Shown in pieces: positions 1 through 8,680 of a DNA stretch of 64,000 nucleotides. Source of the DNA: Ignatzschineria rhizosphaerae (GTDB taxonomy: Bacteria > Pseudomonadota > Gammaproteobacteria > Cardiobacteriales > Wohlfahrtiimonadaceae); assembly GCF_022655595.1 (NCBI RefSeq), contig NZ_CP093379.1, forward strand, positions 740,501-804,500, given 5' to 3'. Position 1 is the first letter of the stretch; every line of letters starts with the position of its first letter. A model generated the notes under the pieces. That model ran no database searches. It was not told the DNA's origin and saw only the letters and a list, made by a program, of their open reading frames with translations. A program made the translations under genes and the position numbers.

Positions 1-2
1 AT

Positions 3-1001
3 TTAAACCGCGCGGGAACTCCACTTTTAGAGATTGTTTCTGAACCAGATTTAAGTTCTGCAAGTGAAGCGATTAGTTATCTTCGCCAGCTACATCAAAT
101 TGTGACATGGTTAGATATTAGTGATGGTAACATGCAAGAAGGATCATTTCGCTGTGATGCAAACGTCTCTATTAGAAAACCAGGGGAACCACTTGGAACG
201 CGAACAGAGCTAAAAAATATTAACTCGTTTAGATTTATCGAACAAGCGATTAATTATGAAGTCGCGCGCCAAATTAAAATCTTAGAGTCAGGCGGAACGA
301 TTACGCAAGAGACAAGACTTTATGACTCTGATAAAAATGAGACTCGCTCAATGCGTGCTAAAGAGGAAGCGAACGATTACCGTTATTTCCATGATCCCGA
401 TCTATTGCCAATTATCATTAGTGATGAGCGTATTGATGCGGTTAAAGCAAGCTTTCCATTAATGCCTGAAGAGCTTAAGGTTGAGTTGATGGAAAAGCAT
501 GATCTATCAGATTATGATGCCGGAGTTTTAGTGCAATCACGCGCGATGGCAGATTATTTTGCAGCGCTTTTATCATTTAAAGCCGATGCGAAAATAGCGG
601 TTAACTGGTTATTAGGAGATGTTTCGGCATATCTTAATGAGAAAGATCTTGAGATTAGTGAGTTAAGTATCTCAGCGGAGAGATTAGCAGGATTATTAAA
701 TCGTATTCAAGATAAGACGATCTCTAATAATATTGCGAAAAAAGTGTTTGCCTTAATGATTGACTCAGAGAAAAGCGCAGATGAAGTCATTGAAGCAGAA
801 GGGTTAAAGCAAGTGACTGATACTGGCGCAATAGAAGGTTGGGTTGATGAGGTAATTGCTAAAAATCCAAAACAAGTTGAGCAATTTAAATCAGGTCAAA
901 CAAAAATTTTAGGATTTTTTGTAGGGCAAGTTATGAAGCTTAGCCAAGGAAAGGCAGATCCAGCGGTGATTAATCAAATGATTGCTGAGAAATTACAATA
1001 A
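3..1001 (+). CDS. gatB: Aspartyl/glutamyl-tRNA amidotransferase subunit B, 5'-truncated by window
   Basis: The frame is already open at base 3 and stops with TAA at 999-1001, so 332 C-terminal residues of a protein usually about 475 long are present; the start lies before the window. The first visible residues, NRAGTPLLEIVSEPD, are a GatB signature, followed by the conserved EGSFRCDANVSIR stretch. The last 150 residues form the helical GatB/YqeY tRNA-binding domain. GatB is the kinase/tRNA-binding subunit of GatCAB, which amidates misacylated Glu-tRNA(Gln) and/or Asp-tRNA(Asn) in the cytoplasm. gatA would be expected just upstream, outside the window. A terminator follows. The identification is firm. 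Confidence 0.97.
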   Translation, partial: LNRAGTPLLEIVSEPDLSSASEAISYLRQLHQIVTWLDISDGNMQEGSFRCDANVSIRKPGEPLGTRTELKNINSFRFIEQAINYEVARQIKILESGGTITQETRLYDSDKNETRSMRAKEEANDYRYFHDPDLLPIIISDERIDAVKASFPLMPEELKVELMEKHDLSDYDAGVLVQSRAMADYFAALLSFKADAKIAVNWLLGDVSAYLNEKDLEISELSISAERLAGLLNRIQDKTISNNIAKKVFALMIDSEKSADEVIEAEGLKQVTDTGAIEGWVDEVIAKNPKQVEQFKSGQTKILGFFVGQVMKLSQGKADPAVINQMIAEKLQ

Positions 1002-1082
1002 ATCATTATTTTGATTTAGATAATATTATCTCTTAGAGTTTTTAAGATCGTTTTTATGATTTAAATAAGCTTCATTTAAGAT

Positions 1083-1119
1083 AAAGGTCAGGACCTATTT
1101 TAAGGTTCTGACCTTTTTT
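1083..1119 (+). terminator. Rho-independent terminator after gatB
   Basis: A 13-bp stem (AAAGGTCAGGACC paired with GGTTCTGACCTTT, one G-U pair) with an 8-base loop is followed by a run of T. It lies 80 bases after the gatB stop and should end the gat transcript. Confidence 0.85.
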
Positions 1120-1480
1120 ATTGACGAAGATTATAAAGAGGATTTAATAGTCTCTATTTTCTGATAAGAGAGAAATAGGCTTCTATTTGAGAGATTGTTA
1201 TAAAAAAATTATGGGAGAAAAAAAGGATTGTTAAAAAAATAATCTCAGGATATAAATAGCTTAACAAGATCTGTGAAATTAAACATTGATTTATTTTCGT
1301 AAATGTTTATATTTTATATTTTAATATAAATAGATAATAAGTTTCATTAATATGTTTATTTAATCGCCTCTTATGGGGAAGAGGAGATTTAGTGTAAATA
1401 AATGTAAATTTTGATACAATTGTCAATCATCATCGGATGGTTTTAAGCAGATGGAAGGAAGTCGCTTAAAACTAAAGGGA
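1120..1480. other. AT-rich intergenic stretch before the DeoR gene
   Basis: About 360 bases of very AT-rich DNA with stop codons in all frames. No coding region, RNA gene or long repeat is seen. It presumably carries the promoter of the DeoR-type regulator gene, but no convincing -35/-10 pair can be picked. Confidence 0.5.
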
Positions 1481-1496
1481 ACAAAGGAGGCAAACT

Positions 1497-2270
1497 ATGA
1501 TTCCCATAGAAAGACATGAAGCAATTCTCTCAGTTGTCGCTGAGAAGGGGATTGCGACCATTAATGAATTGATTGAGTTACTTGATGTGTCACATATGAC
1601 GATTCGTAGAGACTTACAAAAGCTTGAGAAGCAAGGCAAAGTGGTGACAGTTTCTGGTGGTGTTAAGGCCGCAGAAAGACTCTCTTCAGAACTATCACAT
1701 AAAGTACGTGATACCACCAATGAAGAGGGCAAGCGCATGATTGCGCTTTTAGCCGCCAATGAAATTCCTAAAAACAGTTGTATCTTTCTAGATTCAGGCA
1801 CGACAACTTTAGCGATAGCGCGACAAATTAAAGATCGTGAAGATTTAACGATTATTACTAATGATTTCATTATCATGTTTTTCTTGATTGAACATGGTCG
1901 TGGCAAGCTTATTCATACGGGTGGTACGGTTTGTCCTTATACCAATTGTAGTGTTGGTGAAAGCGCTGCTCGCGGTGTTGAAAATTACTTAATTGATATT
2001 GCCTTTATTTCTACACCTTCTTGGGGCGTAAAAGGGATCTCTCTACCAACAGAAGAGCGAGTGCCAATTAAAAAAATGTTACCGAATGTTTCAAAGCGCA
2101 TTATCTTAGTGGCTGATCACAGTAAGTATGGGGCTGTGGCAACCTATTTAGCATTACCGTTGAGCTCTTTTGATACAATTATCACAGATGTTCCTCTACC
2201 TGCTGATATTAATACAACACTCTATAATCGTGATATTACCTTAATTACGCCAGAGGTTATTCAAGCGTAG
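1497..2270 (+). CDS. DeoR/GlpR-family transcriptional regulator (YgbI-like)
   Basis: A 257-residue protein with the standard two-domain DeoR layout. An N-terminal winged helix-turn-helix (about residues 5-58, with HMTIRRDLQKLE as recognition helix) is followed by a phosphosugar-sensing domain (about 75-235) containing LDSGTTT and ADHSKYG. These regulators usually repress carbohydrate genes and respond to a phosphorylated sugar. By memory the sequence is closest to the E. coli YgbI type. The start is supported by AAAGGAGG seven bases upstream. No sugar genes are adjacent, so its target is not visible here. Its 3' end overlaps the convergent comEC gene by 14 bp. Confidence 0.88.
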   Translation: MIPIERHEAILSVVAEKGIATINELIELLDVSHMTIRRDLQKLEKQGKVVTVSGGVKAAERLSSELSHKVRDTTNEEGKRMIALLAANEIPKNSCIFLDSGTTTLAIARQIKDREDLTIITNDFIIMFFLIEHGRGKLIHTGGTVCPYTNCSVGESAARGVENYLIDIAFISTPSWGVKGISLPTEERVPIKKMLPNVSKRIILVADHSKYGAVATYLALPLSSFDTIITDVPLPADINTTLYNRDITLITPEVIQA

Positions 2271-4713
2271 TAAGAGATTTAAGCCACCAGTAACGGGCTT
2301 TATCAGCATAATCATCAATGCGAAGTTTTGAGTAGGACTTCGCATTTTTTGTATCTATTTTAAGATGAATAGTGCCATAGTAGGCATTATATTTTTTAAG
2401 TTGAGGTGTCATCATTAGTGCCGCTTCAAGTTTCGCTGCGACTTTTCTTGTTGAAAATAGGAGAATTTGCTTTAAATAAGATTGTTGTAACAAAGTGGGG
2501 GCGAAATAACGCTGACCTTGGTTTGGAAAAAGGATTATCTGCTGCGAGATACCTTCTTTATTCATAAAAGGAAGCTGCTCTTCAAAGCGCTGCCATTCAC
2601 TATCTGTAATATCTGAGAAGAGATAGAGGGAGATCTCGTTAAAAAGGGTTATATGAAAGGCGCAGCTATTATCAATGATCTTGATAGGAGAGATAGTGAT
2701 GGTTTCTGAATGATAATGATATTGCCTACAATCTTGGGTATCTTCCATAAGCCAGAGTAATTTTGGATGTGCAATGATCGGCGTATTAGGGTGTTTTGTT
2801 CGAATCACTCTTGTCCCTCCAATATGTTGCTGGTTTTGTAAGCTTAAAAAGATGTGATCTAAACGTTCTATCCCTAAAGATTTTAAGGTGGGTAGAATAA
2901 CCTGAGCCCCTGCATCAAATTGCCGAAAGCGATTGCCGGTATCAAATAGAAATGTTAATTCTTGAGAGTAGAAAAGTAGGGATAATCCTTCGCCCACCGG
3001 TAGAAGATAGAGATCAATGGAGGTTGTTTTCTTGTTGTATCTCTCTAAAGAAGGGAGCTGTTTTGTGCTACTGATTATCACCATTGTAATCGCTAAAAGT
3101 GAGATTTTTTTAAATCGCGACATTCTTTGCGACATTCTATTGGGTAATTGCAGTGGGATGGGCGTAGGAGAAGTCATAAATCGACGCTCTAGGGTCCGAA
3201 TAGTATATAAAATATGTGCTTTAATCAGTAACCGTTGAGGATAAAAATAGAGTATTAGTAGTGAGGTAAAAGTGATGATAACAGCTGTTGTTAAAGATAA
3301 GCGAGATGTCTCGATTGCGGCATTTGGAATCTTAGCGCTCCACTTAATGCTTTGCGTTAAAACAAAGACTCCTTGATCAGCTAGCATATTAAAAAAATGT
3401 GCTGTTGGTAAATGAATCAATAAGAAAAGTGTGCCCAGTAGCAAAAAAGGCATAATGACCATCGAAGTCCAGGGAATCGCAAAGAGATTGATAAGCGGGC
3501 TTATCAGCGATATCTCCCCAAAGAAACTTGCCGTGAGGGGAATTAACAGTAGGGAAATCACGAGCTGTGTGAGTAGAAGCGCTTTTAAGGGAGAGGTGAA
3601 AATCCTTGCCGAGAGAATTAAGATGATAACGGCAATAAAAGAGAGCCAAAATCCCGGCAATAAGAGTGATAGAGGGTTGATCACTAATATAATTACTAAC
3701 GCAATACTCACGCCATGTAAGCTAAAAATAGGCCGATTAATGAGAAGGGCGAACATTGCGATAGTAAACATGATAGCCGCTCGCGTTGTAGGTAAGCTTA
3801 ATCCTGCAATAATGGCGTATTGCCAAGCGATAATAATGGCAAGAGCTGCGGCTATTTTATAAGGTTGGATCTTTCGAATACCAATAAGGCCTGTAGCAAC
3901 TCTAAAAATAATAAAGGCATAAAAAGCAGTTAAAGAGAGGTGTAATCCTGAAATTGAGACAAGATGGATAGTTCCTGTTTTGCGAAGCATGTCCCAATCT
4001 TGAGGTGCTAAATATTGCGTGATTCCAACAGAAAGGGCGCTTAAGTAATTTCCATATCGAAAATTTTCTGTAAAGTTTTGTGCCGTTATGTGCCTAAAAT
4101 GATCTACTTGAGATCGGTCTTTAAGTTTTTGGATCTCTCCTTCAAACTTGCCATACCCAATGGCTTTTCTAGCTAAAGATTGCAGGATTCTTTGCCTATC
4201 TCCGGGGATATTTTTATAGAACCTTGCTCTAATGGAGAGGGGGCCTTCATAAATCTCCCCTTCCATAAAGTTCTGCTTTATTTCGGGAGAAATGTTGAAG
4301 ACTTGTAGGGTGCTACCTATCAATGCAGAATATGGGGTATGAGAAGCTAGGGTGCTTTTTGGTGATTCATTTTTTGAAATTGCATCTGCAGATAATATCT
4401 TGATGGTCGTACTTTGTGGGTAGTGATTACGCTCAATTTGAAAGGATGCTTGAATGGTTATTGGAAGATTTGAAGCAATATGCTGATAATCCTTAAGCGC
4501 TGGAAGGTAGCAATAAGTGCTTAAGAGAATCCCGAAAAAGGGTAGAAGCGGGATAACCGTATAATGAGGCTTTCTTTTAAAAAAGCTATAACAAGAAAGA
4601 AGCACGCAGACTATTGCAATAGTGATCGTCAGAGTTAGCGTTGAGACTAAATCCCATGGAGAGAGAATTAACCATAAGGCATTGATGACAAATGTAATAG
4701 CGATAGAGGTCAT
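2257..4713 (-). CDS. comEC: ComEC/Rec2 family DNA-uptake channel protein
   Basis: An 818-residue inner-membrane protein. Two or three N-terminal membrane segments and a soluble domain are followed by the Competence domain, a helical membrane region (about 215-500) with the signature TIHLVSISGLHLS near residue 250. The C-terminal third is a metallo-beta-lactamase-like domain (about 560-780). ComEC imports single-stranded DNA during natural transformation. The start is supported by GAGGGAG eight bases upstream. In the lactamase-like domain the usual HxHxDH metal motif reads LSLQNQQHIGG, so only one of the ligands remains; the DVGQG motif is also altered (PVGEG). The domain is probably not a metal-dependent nuclease. 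The channel identification itself is firm. Confidence 0.9.
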   Translation of the reverse strand: MTSIAITFVINALWLILSPWDLVSTLTLTITIAIVCVLLSCYSFFKRKPHYTVIPLLPFFGILLSTYCYLPALKDYQHIASNLPITIQASFQIERNHYPQSTTIKILSADAISKNESPKSTLASHTPYSALIGSTLQVFNISPEIKQNFMEGEIYEGPLSIRARFYKNIPGDRQRILQSLARKAIGYGKFEGEIQKLKDRSQVDHFRHITAQNFTENFRYGNYLSALSVGITQYLAPQDWDMLRKTGTIHLVSISGLHLSLTAFYAFIIFRVATGLIGIRKIQPYKIAAALAIIIAWQYAIIAGLSLPTTRAAIMFTIAMFALLINRPIFSLHGVSIALVIILVINPLSLLLPGFWLSFIAVIILILSARIFTSPLKALLLTQLVISLLLIPLTASFFGEISLISPLINLFAIPWTSMVIMPFLLLGTLFLLIHLPTAHFFNMLADQGVFVLTQSIKWSAKIPNAAIETSRLSLTTAVIITFTSLLILYFYPQRLLIKAHILYTIRTLERRFMTSPTPIPLQLPNRMSQRMSRFKKISLLAITMVIISSTKQLPSLERYNKKTTSIDLYLLPVGEGLSLLFYSQELTFLFDTGNRFRQFDAGAQVILPTLKSLGIERLDHIFLSLQNQQHIGGTRVIRTKHPNTPIIAHPKLLWLMEDTQDCRQYHYHSETITISPIKIIDNSCAFHITLFNEISLYLFSDITDSEWQRFEEQLPFMNKEGISQQIILFPNQGQRYFAPTLLQQSYLKQILLFSTRKVAAKLEAALMMTPQLKKYNAYYGTIHLKIDTKNAKSYSKLRIDDYADKARYWWLKSLTTLE

Positions 4714-4864
4714 AAAAATGCTCCCTCTAATTTTTAAGATATTTTGGGGAAGAGAGGATCTTTAATGAAGATGATCCATTACTTTAACCTTAGTAAAGTT
4801 GATTAAATTAGGGGCGAGAGGGTAAAGATTAAGGCTACAATGTAAACTTATATTTTTTAATAAG

Positions 4865-5299
4865 ATGGTAAAAGTGATGAGTTCCTTGAATAAAAAGCAG
4901 AAAAAAATTTTAAACGAGAAATGTCCTTGTCAAAGTAGTGAAAAATATCAAGACTGCTGTTATCCTATTCATATGGGGCAAAACCCGATAACTGCTGAGA
5001 AATTGATGCGTTCACGTTTTTCGGCATTTGCATTAGATAATGACGAGTATTTAATGACAAGTTGGCACAGTACCACAAGGCCACCTGAAATCTTAAAAGA
5101 AGATCCTCCTCTACAGTGGATTTATTTAAAAATAATAAAGACAGAAGTAGAAAATGAACGTGGTGAAAGTTTTGTGACTTTTGAAGCGCGTTACCGTGAC
5201 AATGGTAAGGCCGGAAAATTTATCGAGAGAAGTCGTTTTATGCGAGAAGAGTCGATGTGGAAATATCTAGATGGAGAGTTTTTAAAGACTGCTATTTAG
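4865..5299 (+). CDS. ychJ: YchJ family SEC-C motif protein (UPF0225)
   Basis: A 144-residue protein with an N-terminal zinc-binding SEC-C motif (CPCQSSEKYQDCC, about residues 20-32), followed by the YchJ core with MRSRFSAFALDNDEYL and a SRFMREESMWKYLDG-type ending. The SEC-C motif resembles the C-terminus of SecA, but the cellular role of YchJ is not established. An alternative start at 4877 (MSSLNKK) is equally possible because neither ATG has a strong ribosome-binding site. It stands alone between comEC (divergent) and ilvD. Confidence 0.85.
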   Translation: MVKVMSSLNKKQKKILNEKCPCQSSEKYQDCCYPIHMGQNPITAEKLMRSRFSAFALDNDEYLMTSWHSTTRPPEILKEDPPLQWIYLKIIKTEVENERGESFVTFEARYRDNGKAGKFIERSRFMREESMWKYLDGEFLKTAI

Positions 5300-5402
5300 T
5301 AAGTTAAAGCATTGGTTTAGATCCTTAAAAAGTTGAATAAATAGTGAAATTTTCACAAGCCACTTTTTCACGTGTATATTAATGATAGAAAAATTGTAGA
5401 GT

Positions 5403-5450
5403 TATCTCTTAATGATAAGCAGAGCGTTTAGATTGTCTTATCAAGAGATA
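5403..5450 (+). promoter_or_regulatory. Long leader hairpin upstream of ilvD
   Basis: TATCTCTT-AAT-GATAAG at 5403-5419 is complementary to CTTATCAAGAGATA at 5437-5450, giving a 14-bp stem with a three-base bulge. No T-run follows, so it is not a simple terminator. It lies about 100 bases before the ilvD start and may be a leader structure or an operator. Confidence 0.4.
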
Positions 5451-5550
5451 TTATAAATTGAAGATAAAATTGAGCAGAGCAGATGACAGCTATAGGGAAA
5501 GATCCTAAAGTTTATGTCGCTGTGTCTAAATGGAGAACAGAGGGAAAGAC

Positions 5551-7404
5551 ATGGTTCAAGATCCAAAGTATCGATCACATACATCAACACAAGGGCGTAA
5601 CATGGCAGGCGCGCGTTCACTATGGCGTGCAACAGGAATGACAGATGAGGATTTTAAAAAGCCGATTATTGCGGTGGCAAACTCCTTTACACAATTTGTT
5701 CCGGGTCATGTTCATTTAAAGGATCTTGGTCAAATGGTTGCTCGCGAAATTGAAGCCGCGGGCGGTGTTGCAAAAGAATTTAATACAATTGCGGTCGATG
5801 ATGGTATTGCAATGGGGCATGATGGCATGCTTTACTCACTACCTAGTCGTGATTTAATCGCAGATTCTGTCGAATATATGGTCAATGCACACTGTGCGGA
5901 TGCATTAATTTGTATCTCTAACTGTGACAAGATTACGCCAGGAATGTTAATGGCGGCGCTTCGCTTAAATATCCCCACAATTTTTGTCTCAGGTGGCCCG
6001 ATGGAGGCCGGGAAAGTGACTTGGGATGGCGTTGAGATGAAGCTTGATCTTGTTGATGCAATGGTCATGGCTGCAAGTGATGATGCTGAAGATGCTAAAG
6101 TTTCGGCAATTGAGAGCGCTGCATGCCCAACTTGTGGCTCATGCTCAGGAATGTTTACGGCAAACTCGATGAACTGTTTGACAGAAGCATTAGGCTTAGC
6201 GCTTCCTGGTAATGGTTCATTATTAGCAACGCATGCACGCCGTAAAGAGCTCTTTTTAGAAGCTGCTAGAACCATTGTAAAAATTACCAAAGATCATTAT
6301 GAAAATGGTAATGAGGCGGTACTTCCAAGAAATATCGTCAACTTTAACGCTTTTGAAAATGCCATGATGCTCGATATTGCTATGGGCGGCTCTTCTAACA
6401 CCGTTCTTCACCTGTTAGCGGCAGCCCATGAAGCGGGCGTTGATTTTACGATGCAAGATATTGATCGTCTTTCTCGTCAAGTGCCACATTTATCCAAAGT
6501 TTCGCCTTCTACAAGTCTCTATCATATGGAAGATGTTCATCGTGCCGGCGGCATTTATGGGATTTTAGGAGAGCTTGATCGTATTGGTATCTTACATACA
6601 GATCAGCCGACGGTTTTAAATTCTAGTTTAAAAGAGGGATTAGAGGAGTGGGATATTGTTCGCTCCACGAAACATCATGATTTCTTTAAAGCAGCGCCGG
6701 GCGGCGTTCGTACGACAGAGGCTTTCTCGCAAAATAGACATTTTGATGAGTTAGATCTTGATCGCGAAAAGGGCTGTATCCGTAATATTGAACATGCTTA
6801 TAGTCAAGATGGGGGGATTGCCATTCTTTACGGCAACCTTGCTGAAGATGGCTGTATTGTCAAAACGGCAGGTGTTGATGAATCTATCTTAAGATTTGTC
6901 GGTAAGGCGCGTGTTTATGAGAGTCAAGATAGTGCCGTTGCCGGTATTTTAGGCGATGAAGTGAAACCTTGGGAAGTGGTGATTATTCGTTATGAGGGGC
7001 CAAAGGGTGGTCCTGGTATGCAAGAGATGCTCTATCCGACCTCTTATTTAAAGAGTAAAAAGATCGATGCACAGTGCGCTCTTTTAACTGATGGTCGTTT
7101 CTCCGGCGGAACATCAGGTTTATCCATTGGTCATGTTTCTCCGGAAGCTGCAGATGGTGGCTTAATTGGCGTTGTGGAAAATGGAGATGAGATCATCATT
7201 GATATTCCTAATCGCTCAATTGAATTGATCGTTGATGAGGCAATTCTTGCAAAGCGTTTGGAAGCTCAGCGGGCAAAAGGATTTGTGCCGGCAAAGCCGC
7301 GCCCTCGTAAGATCTCTAATGCGCTTAAAGTCTATGGGGCATTGGCAACTTCTGCGGCATTTGGGGCGGTGAGAGATGTGTCTCGCTTAGAAAAGCTAAA
7401 GTAA
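5551..7404 (+). CDS. ilvD: Dihydroxy-acid dehydratase
   Basis: Dehydrates 2,3-dihydroxy-isovalerate and 2,3-dihydroxy-3-methylvalerate in valine, isoleucine and pantothenate synthesis; a cytoplasmic Fe-S enzyme. It contains the family signatures CDKITPGM (about residue 122), [18 protein letters not shown] (about 195-212) with the cluster cysteines, and [16 protein letters not shown] near residue 517. Starting at 5551 ([12 protein letters not shown]) gives 617 residues, the usual length, with AGAGGG about seven bases upstream. An in-frame ATG at 5530 would add seven unconserved residues and has a poorer site. The gene is monocistronic here. It ends shortly before the first tRNA-Asn unit. Confidence 0.97.
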   Translation: MVQDPKYRSHTSTQGRNMAGARSLWRATGMTDEDFKKPIIAVANSFTQFVPGHVHLKDLGQMVAREIEAAGGVAKEFNTIAVDDGIAMGHDGMLYSLPSRDLIADSVEYMVNAHCADALICISNCDKITPGMLMAALRLNIPTIFVSGGPMEAGKVTWDGVEMKLDLVDAMVMAASDDAEDAKVSAIESAACPTCGSCSGMFTANSMNCLTEALGLALPGNGSLLATHARRKELFLEAARTIVKITKDHYENGNEAVLPRNIVNFNAFENAMMLDIAMGGSSNTVLHLLAAAHEAGVDFTMQDIDRLSRQVPHLSKVSPSTSLYHMEDVHRAGGIYGILGELDRIGILHTDQPTVLNSSLKEGLEEWDIVRSTKHHDFFKAAPGGVRTTEAFSQNRHFDELDLDREKGCIRNIEHAYSQDGGIAILYGNLAEDGCIVKTAGVDESILRFVGKARVYESQDSAVAGILGDEVKPWEVVIIRYEGPKGGPGMQEMLYPTSYLKSKKIDAQCALLTDGRFSGGTSGLSIGHVSPEAADGGLIGVVENGDEIIIDIPNRSIELIVDEAILAKRLEAQRAKGFVPAKPRPRKISNALKVYGALATSAAFGAVRDVSRLEKLK

Positions 7405-7449
7405 TTGATTAATGACTAGTCATTGTCTAAAAAACAGTCTTAGGTAGAG

Positions 7450-7477
7450 TTGTCTTTTAGGAAAAATGAGATAGAAT
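7450..7477 (+). promoter_or_regulatory. Promoter of tRNA-Asn copy 1
   Basis: TTGTCT at 7450-7455 and TAGAAT at 7472-7477 with a 16-bp spacer; the mature tRNA begins 12 bases after the -10 box. The same arrangement precedes the other two copies. Confidence 0.75.
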
Positions 7478-7488
7478 CATTACTCTAT

Positions 7489-7565
7489 TCCTCGATAGCT
7501 CAGTTGGTAGTAGCACTTGACTGTTAATCAAGGGGTCCCTGGTTCGAGCCCAGGTCGAGGAGCCA
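7489..7565 (+). tRNA. tRNA-Asn (GTT), copy 1
   Basis: A 77-base cloverleaf including encoded CCA. The acceptor stem TCCTCGA/TCGAGGA is perfect, the anticodon loop is CTGTTAA with anticodon GTT (Asn), and the T arm is CCTGG-TTCGAGC-CCAGG. It resembles other bacterial tRNA-Asn genes. It is identical to the copies at 7946 and 8380. Confidence 0.96.
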
Positions 7566-7571
7566 GAATAG

Positions 7572-7604
7572 AAAGCTAAAGTAGCAATACTTTAGCTTTT
7601 TTTT
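7572..7604 (+). terminator. Terminator of tRNA-Asn copy 1
   Basis: AAAGCTAAAGTA pairs with TACTTTAGCTTT across a GCAA tetraloop and is followed by T-rich sequence, seven bases after the CCA end. Confidence 0.88.
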
Positions 7605-7900
7605 ATGTGCTTAAAATTTGTACTCTTAACAGATATTTTAAAAGTCGTAATGAATTTTTATAAAAATAACCAAAGAATATTGAATCAAGGTAATACCTTA
7701 TTTCAATATTCGATACCGTCTTTAGAGATCACTTTTAGAGATTGTATGGTGGTGATTAAAAGCGGGCATCAATATCGATAATATTAGATGCTAAATAAGC
7801 AAGGTTTGTTAGTTGCTATAAAGGTAAATTAAGCATGTGCTATCACATGATAAAATAGAGACTAGTTGTATGAATAAGATGATTAAAAATTATCCGGTGA
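7605..7900. other. Spacer between tRNA-Asn copies 1 and 2
   Basis: Non-coding, AT-rich. The only structure seen is a dyad at 7675-7711: GAATATTGAA and TTCAATATTC are perfect 10-bp arms enclosing a smaller AGGTA/TACCT pair. The spacer is not similar to the one between copies 2 and 3. Confidence 0.5.
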
Positions 7901-7906
7901 TATGAG

Positions 7907-7934
7907 TTGCCTTATTATCAAAATAGGGTAGAAT
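7907..7934 (+). promoter_or_regulatory. Promoter of tRNA-Asn copy 2
   Basis: TTGCCT at 7907-7912 and TAGAAT at 7929-7934, 16-bp spacer, 11 bases before the tRNA 5' end. Confidence 0.75.
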
Positions 7935-7945
7935 TACTTCTCTAT

Positions 7946-8022
7946 TCCTCGATAGCTCAGTTGGTAGTAGCACTTGACTGTTAATCAAGGGGTCCCTGGT
8001 TCGAGCCCAGGTCGAGGAGCCA
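7946..8022 (+). tRNA. tRNA-Asn (GTT), copy 2
   Basis: Identical over all 77 bases to the copy at 7489, with encoded CCA and anticodon GTT. It sits in its own promoter-terminator unit. Confidence 0.96.
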
Positions 8023-8027
8023 GAATA

Positions 8028-8060
8028 GAAAGCCAAAGTAGTAATACTTTGGCTTTTTTT
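8028..8060 (+). terminator. Terminator of tRNA-Asn copy 2
   Basis: An AGCCAAAGTA/TACTTTGGCT stem followed by a run of seven T. It is a diverged version of the copy 1 terminator at the same distance from the CCA end. Confidence 0.88.
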
Positions 8061-8340
8061 ATTGTCTATATAAAAATAATAGTTTTTTGGCTTATAGCGA
8101 GCGTTTTTAAAGTTAGATTTAAATAAGAAAATCATGATTCAGTAAAGTCATAGCATCTAAGAATGATGGCTTAGTGCCGCATGGTTTAGATATGATTAAC
8201 GTGTTGTTAATAGATAATCAGATAATAGGTAAGAGATGTTTGATGGGGTTGAAGTCTTCATTACTTATTCTAGTTGATTGATATTATTGTGTTTAATGGG
8301 TCTTTTTCTTTTCTGGCTTAAAAATGATCGGGTAAAGGAG
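8061..8340. other. Spacer between tRNA-Asn copies 2 and 3
   Basis: Non-coding AT-rich sequence with no convincing gene or repeat apart from the flanking tRNA signals. Confidence 0.45.
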
Positions 8341-8368
8341 TTGCCTTATTTAAAAAATGGGGTAGAAT
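8341..8368 (+). promoter_or_regulatory. Promoter of tRNA-Asn copy 3
   Basis: TTGCCT at 8341-8346 and TAGAAT at 8363-8368, 16-bp spacer, same geometry as copies 1 and 2. Confidence 0.75.
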
Positions 8369-8379
8369 TGCTTTTCTAT

Positions 8380-8456
8380 TCCTCGATAGCTCAGTTGGTA
8401 GTAGCACTTGACTGTTAATCAAGGGGTCCCTGGTTCGAGCCCAGGTCGAGGAGCCA
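8380..8456 (+). tRNA. tRNA-Asn (GTT), copy 3
   Basis: Identical to the copies at 7489 and 7946, with encoded CCA. Confidence 0.96.
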
Positions 8457-8464
8457 GAATAGAG

Positions 8465-8494
8465 AGCCAAAGTTATGATAACTTTGGCTTTTTT
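8465..8494 (+). terminator. Terminator of tRNA-Asn copy 3
   Basis: AGCCAAAGTTA and TAACTTTGGCT form an 11-bp stem with a short TGA loop, followed by a T-run. Confidence 0.88.
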
Positions 8495-8590
8495 ATTGCG
8501 CTGTTTTTAAGAAGTTTCGTAGGTTATGATATCTCTTATTCTACAAGGAGCTTCCTAGTGGTCATGAAATGGGGAAATAGTTAAGAATCA

Positions 8591-8620
8591 TTGAAAAGGT
8601 TGTAAGAACCTTGCTATAGT
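8591..8620 (+). promoter_or_regulatory. Promoter with spacer dyad before the nicotinate phosphoribosyltransferase gene
   Basis: TTGAAA at 8591-8596 and TATAGT at 8615-8620 with an 18-bp spacer. Inside the spacer lies a perfect inverted repeat, AAGGTT-N5-AACCTT (8596-8612), placed where a repressor would block RNA polymerase. The binding protein is unknown. It does not match the palindrome found before nadC and nadA. Confidence 0.55.
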
Positions 8621-8680
8621 ACTCTCTTCAAACATAATTAACCTTTCTAGACCCAATTAAGGGGATAAGAGAACCGTATA

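Noticed and set aside
3431-3862. Plus-strand 143-codon frame inside comEC
   Set aside because: Antisense shadow of the hydrophobic comEC region, with no start signal or recognisable domain.
5412-5456. Leader peptide for ilvD attenuation
   Set aside because: The 14-codon frame has only scattered Ile and Leu codons, no ribosome-binding site, and no terminator follows.
7890-8135. Minus-strand open frame of 81 codons across tRNA-Asn copy 2
   Set aside because: It is the antisense of a tRNA gene and its terminator; this type of frame is a well-known false call, and no ribosome-binding site precedes it.
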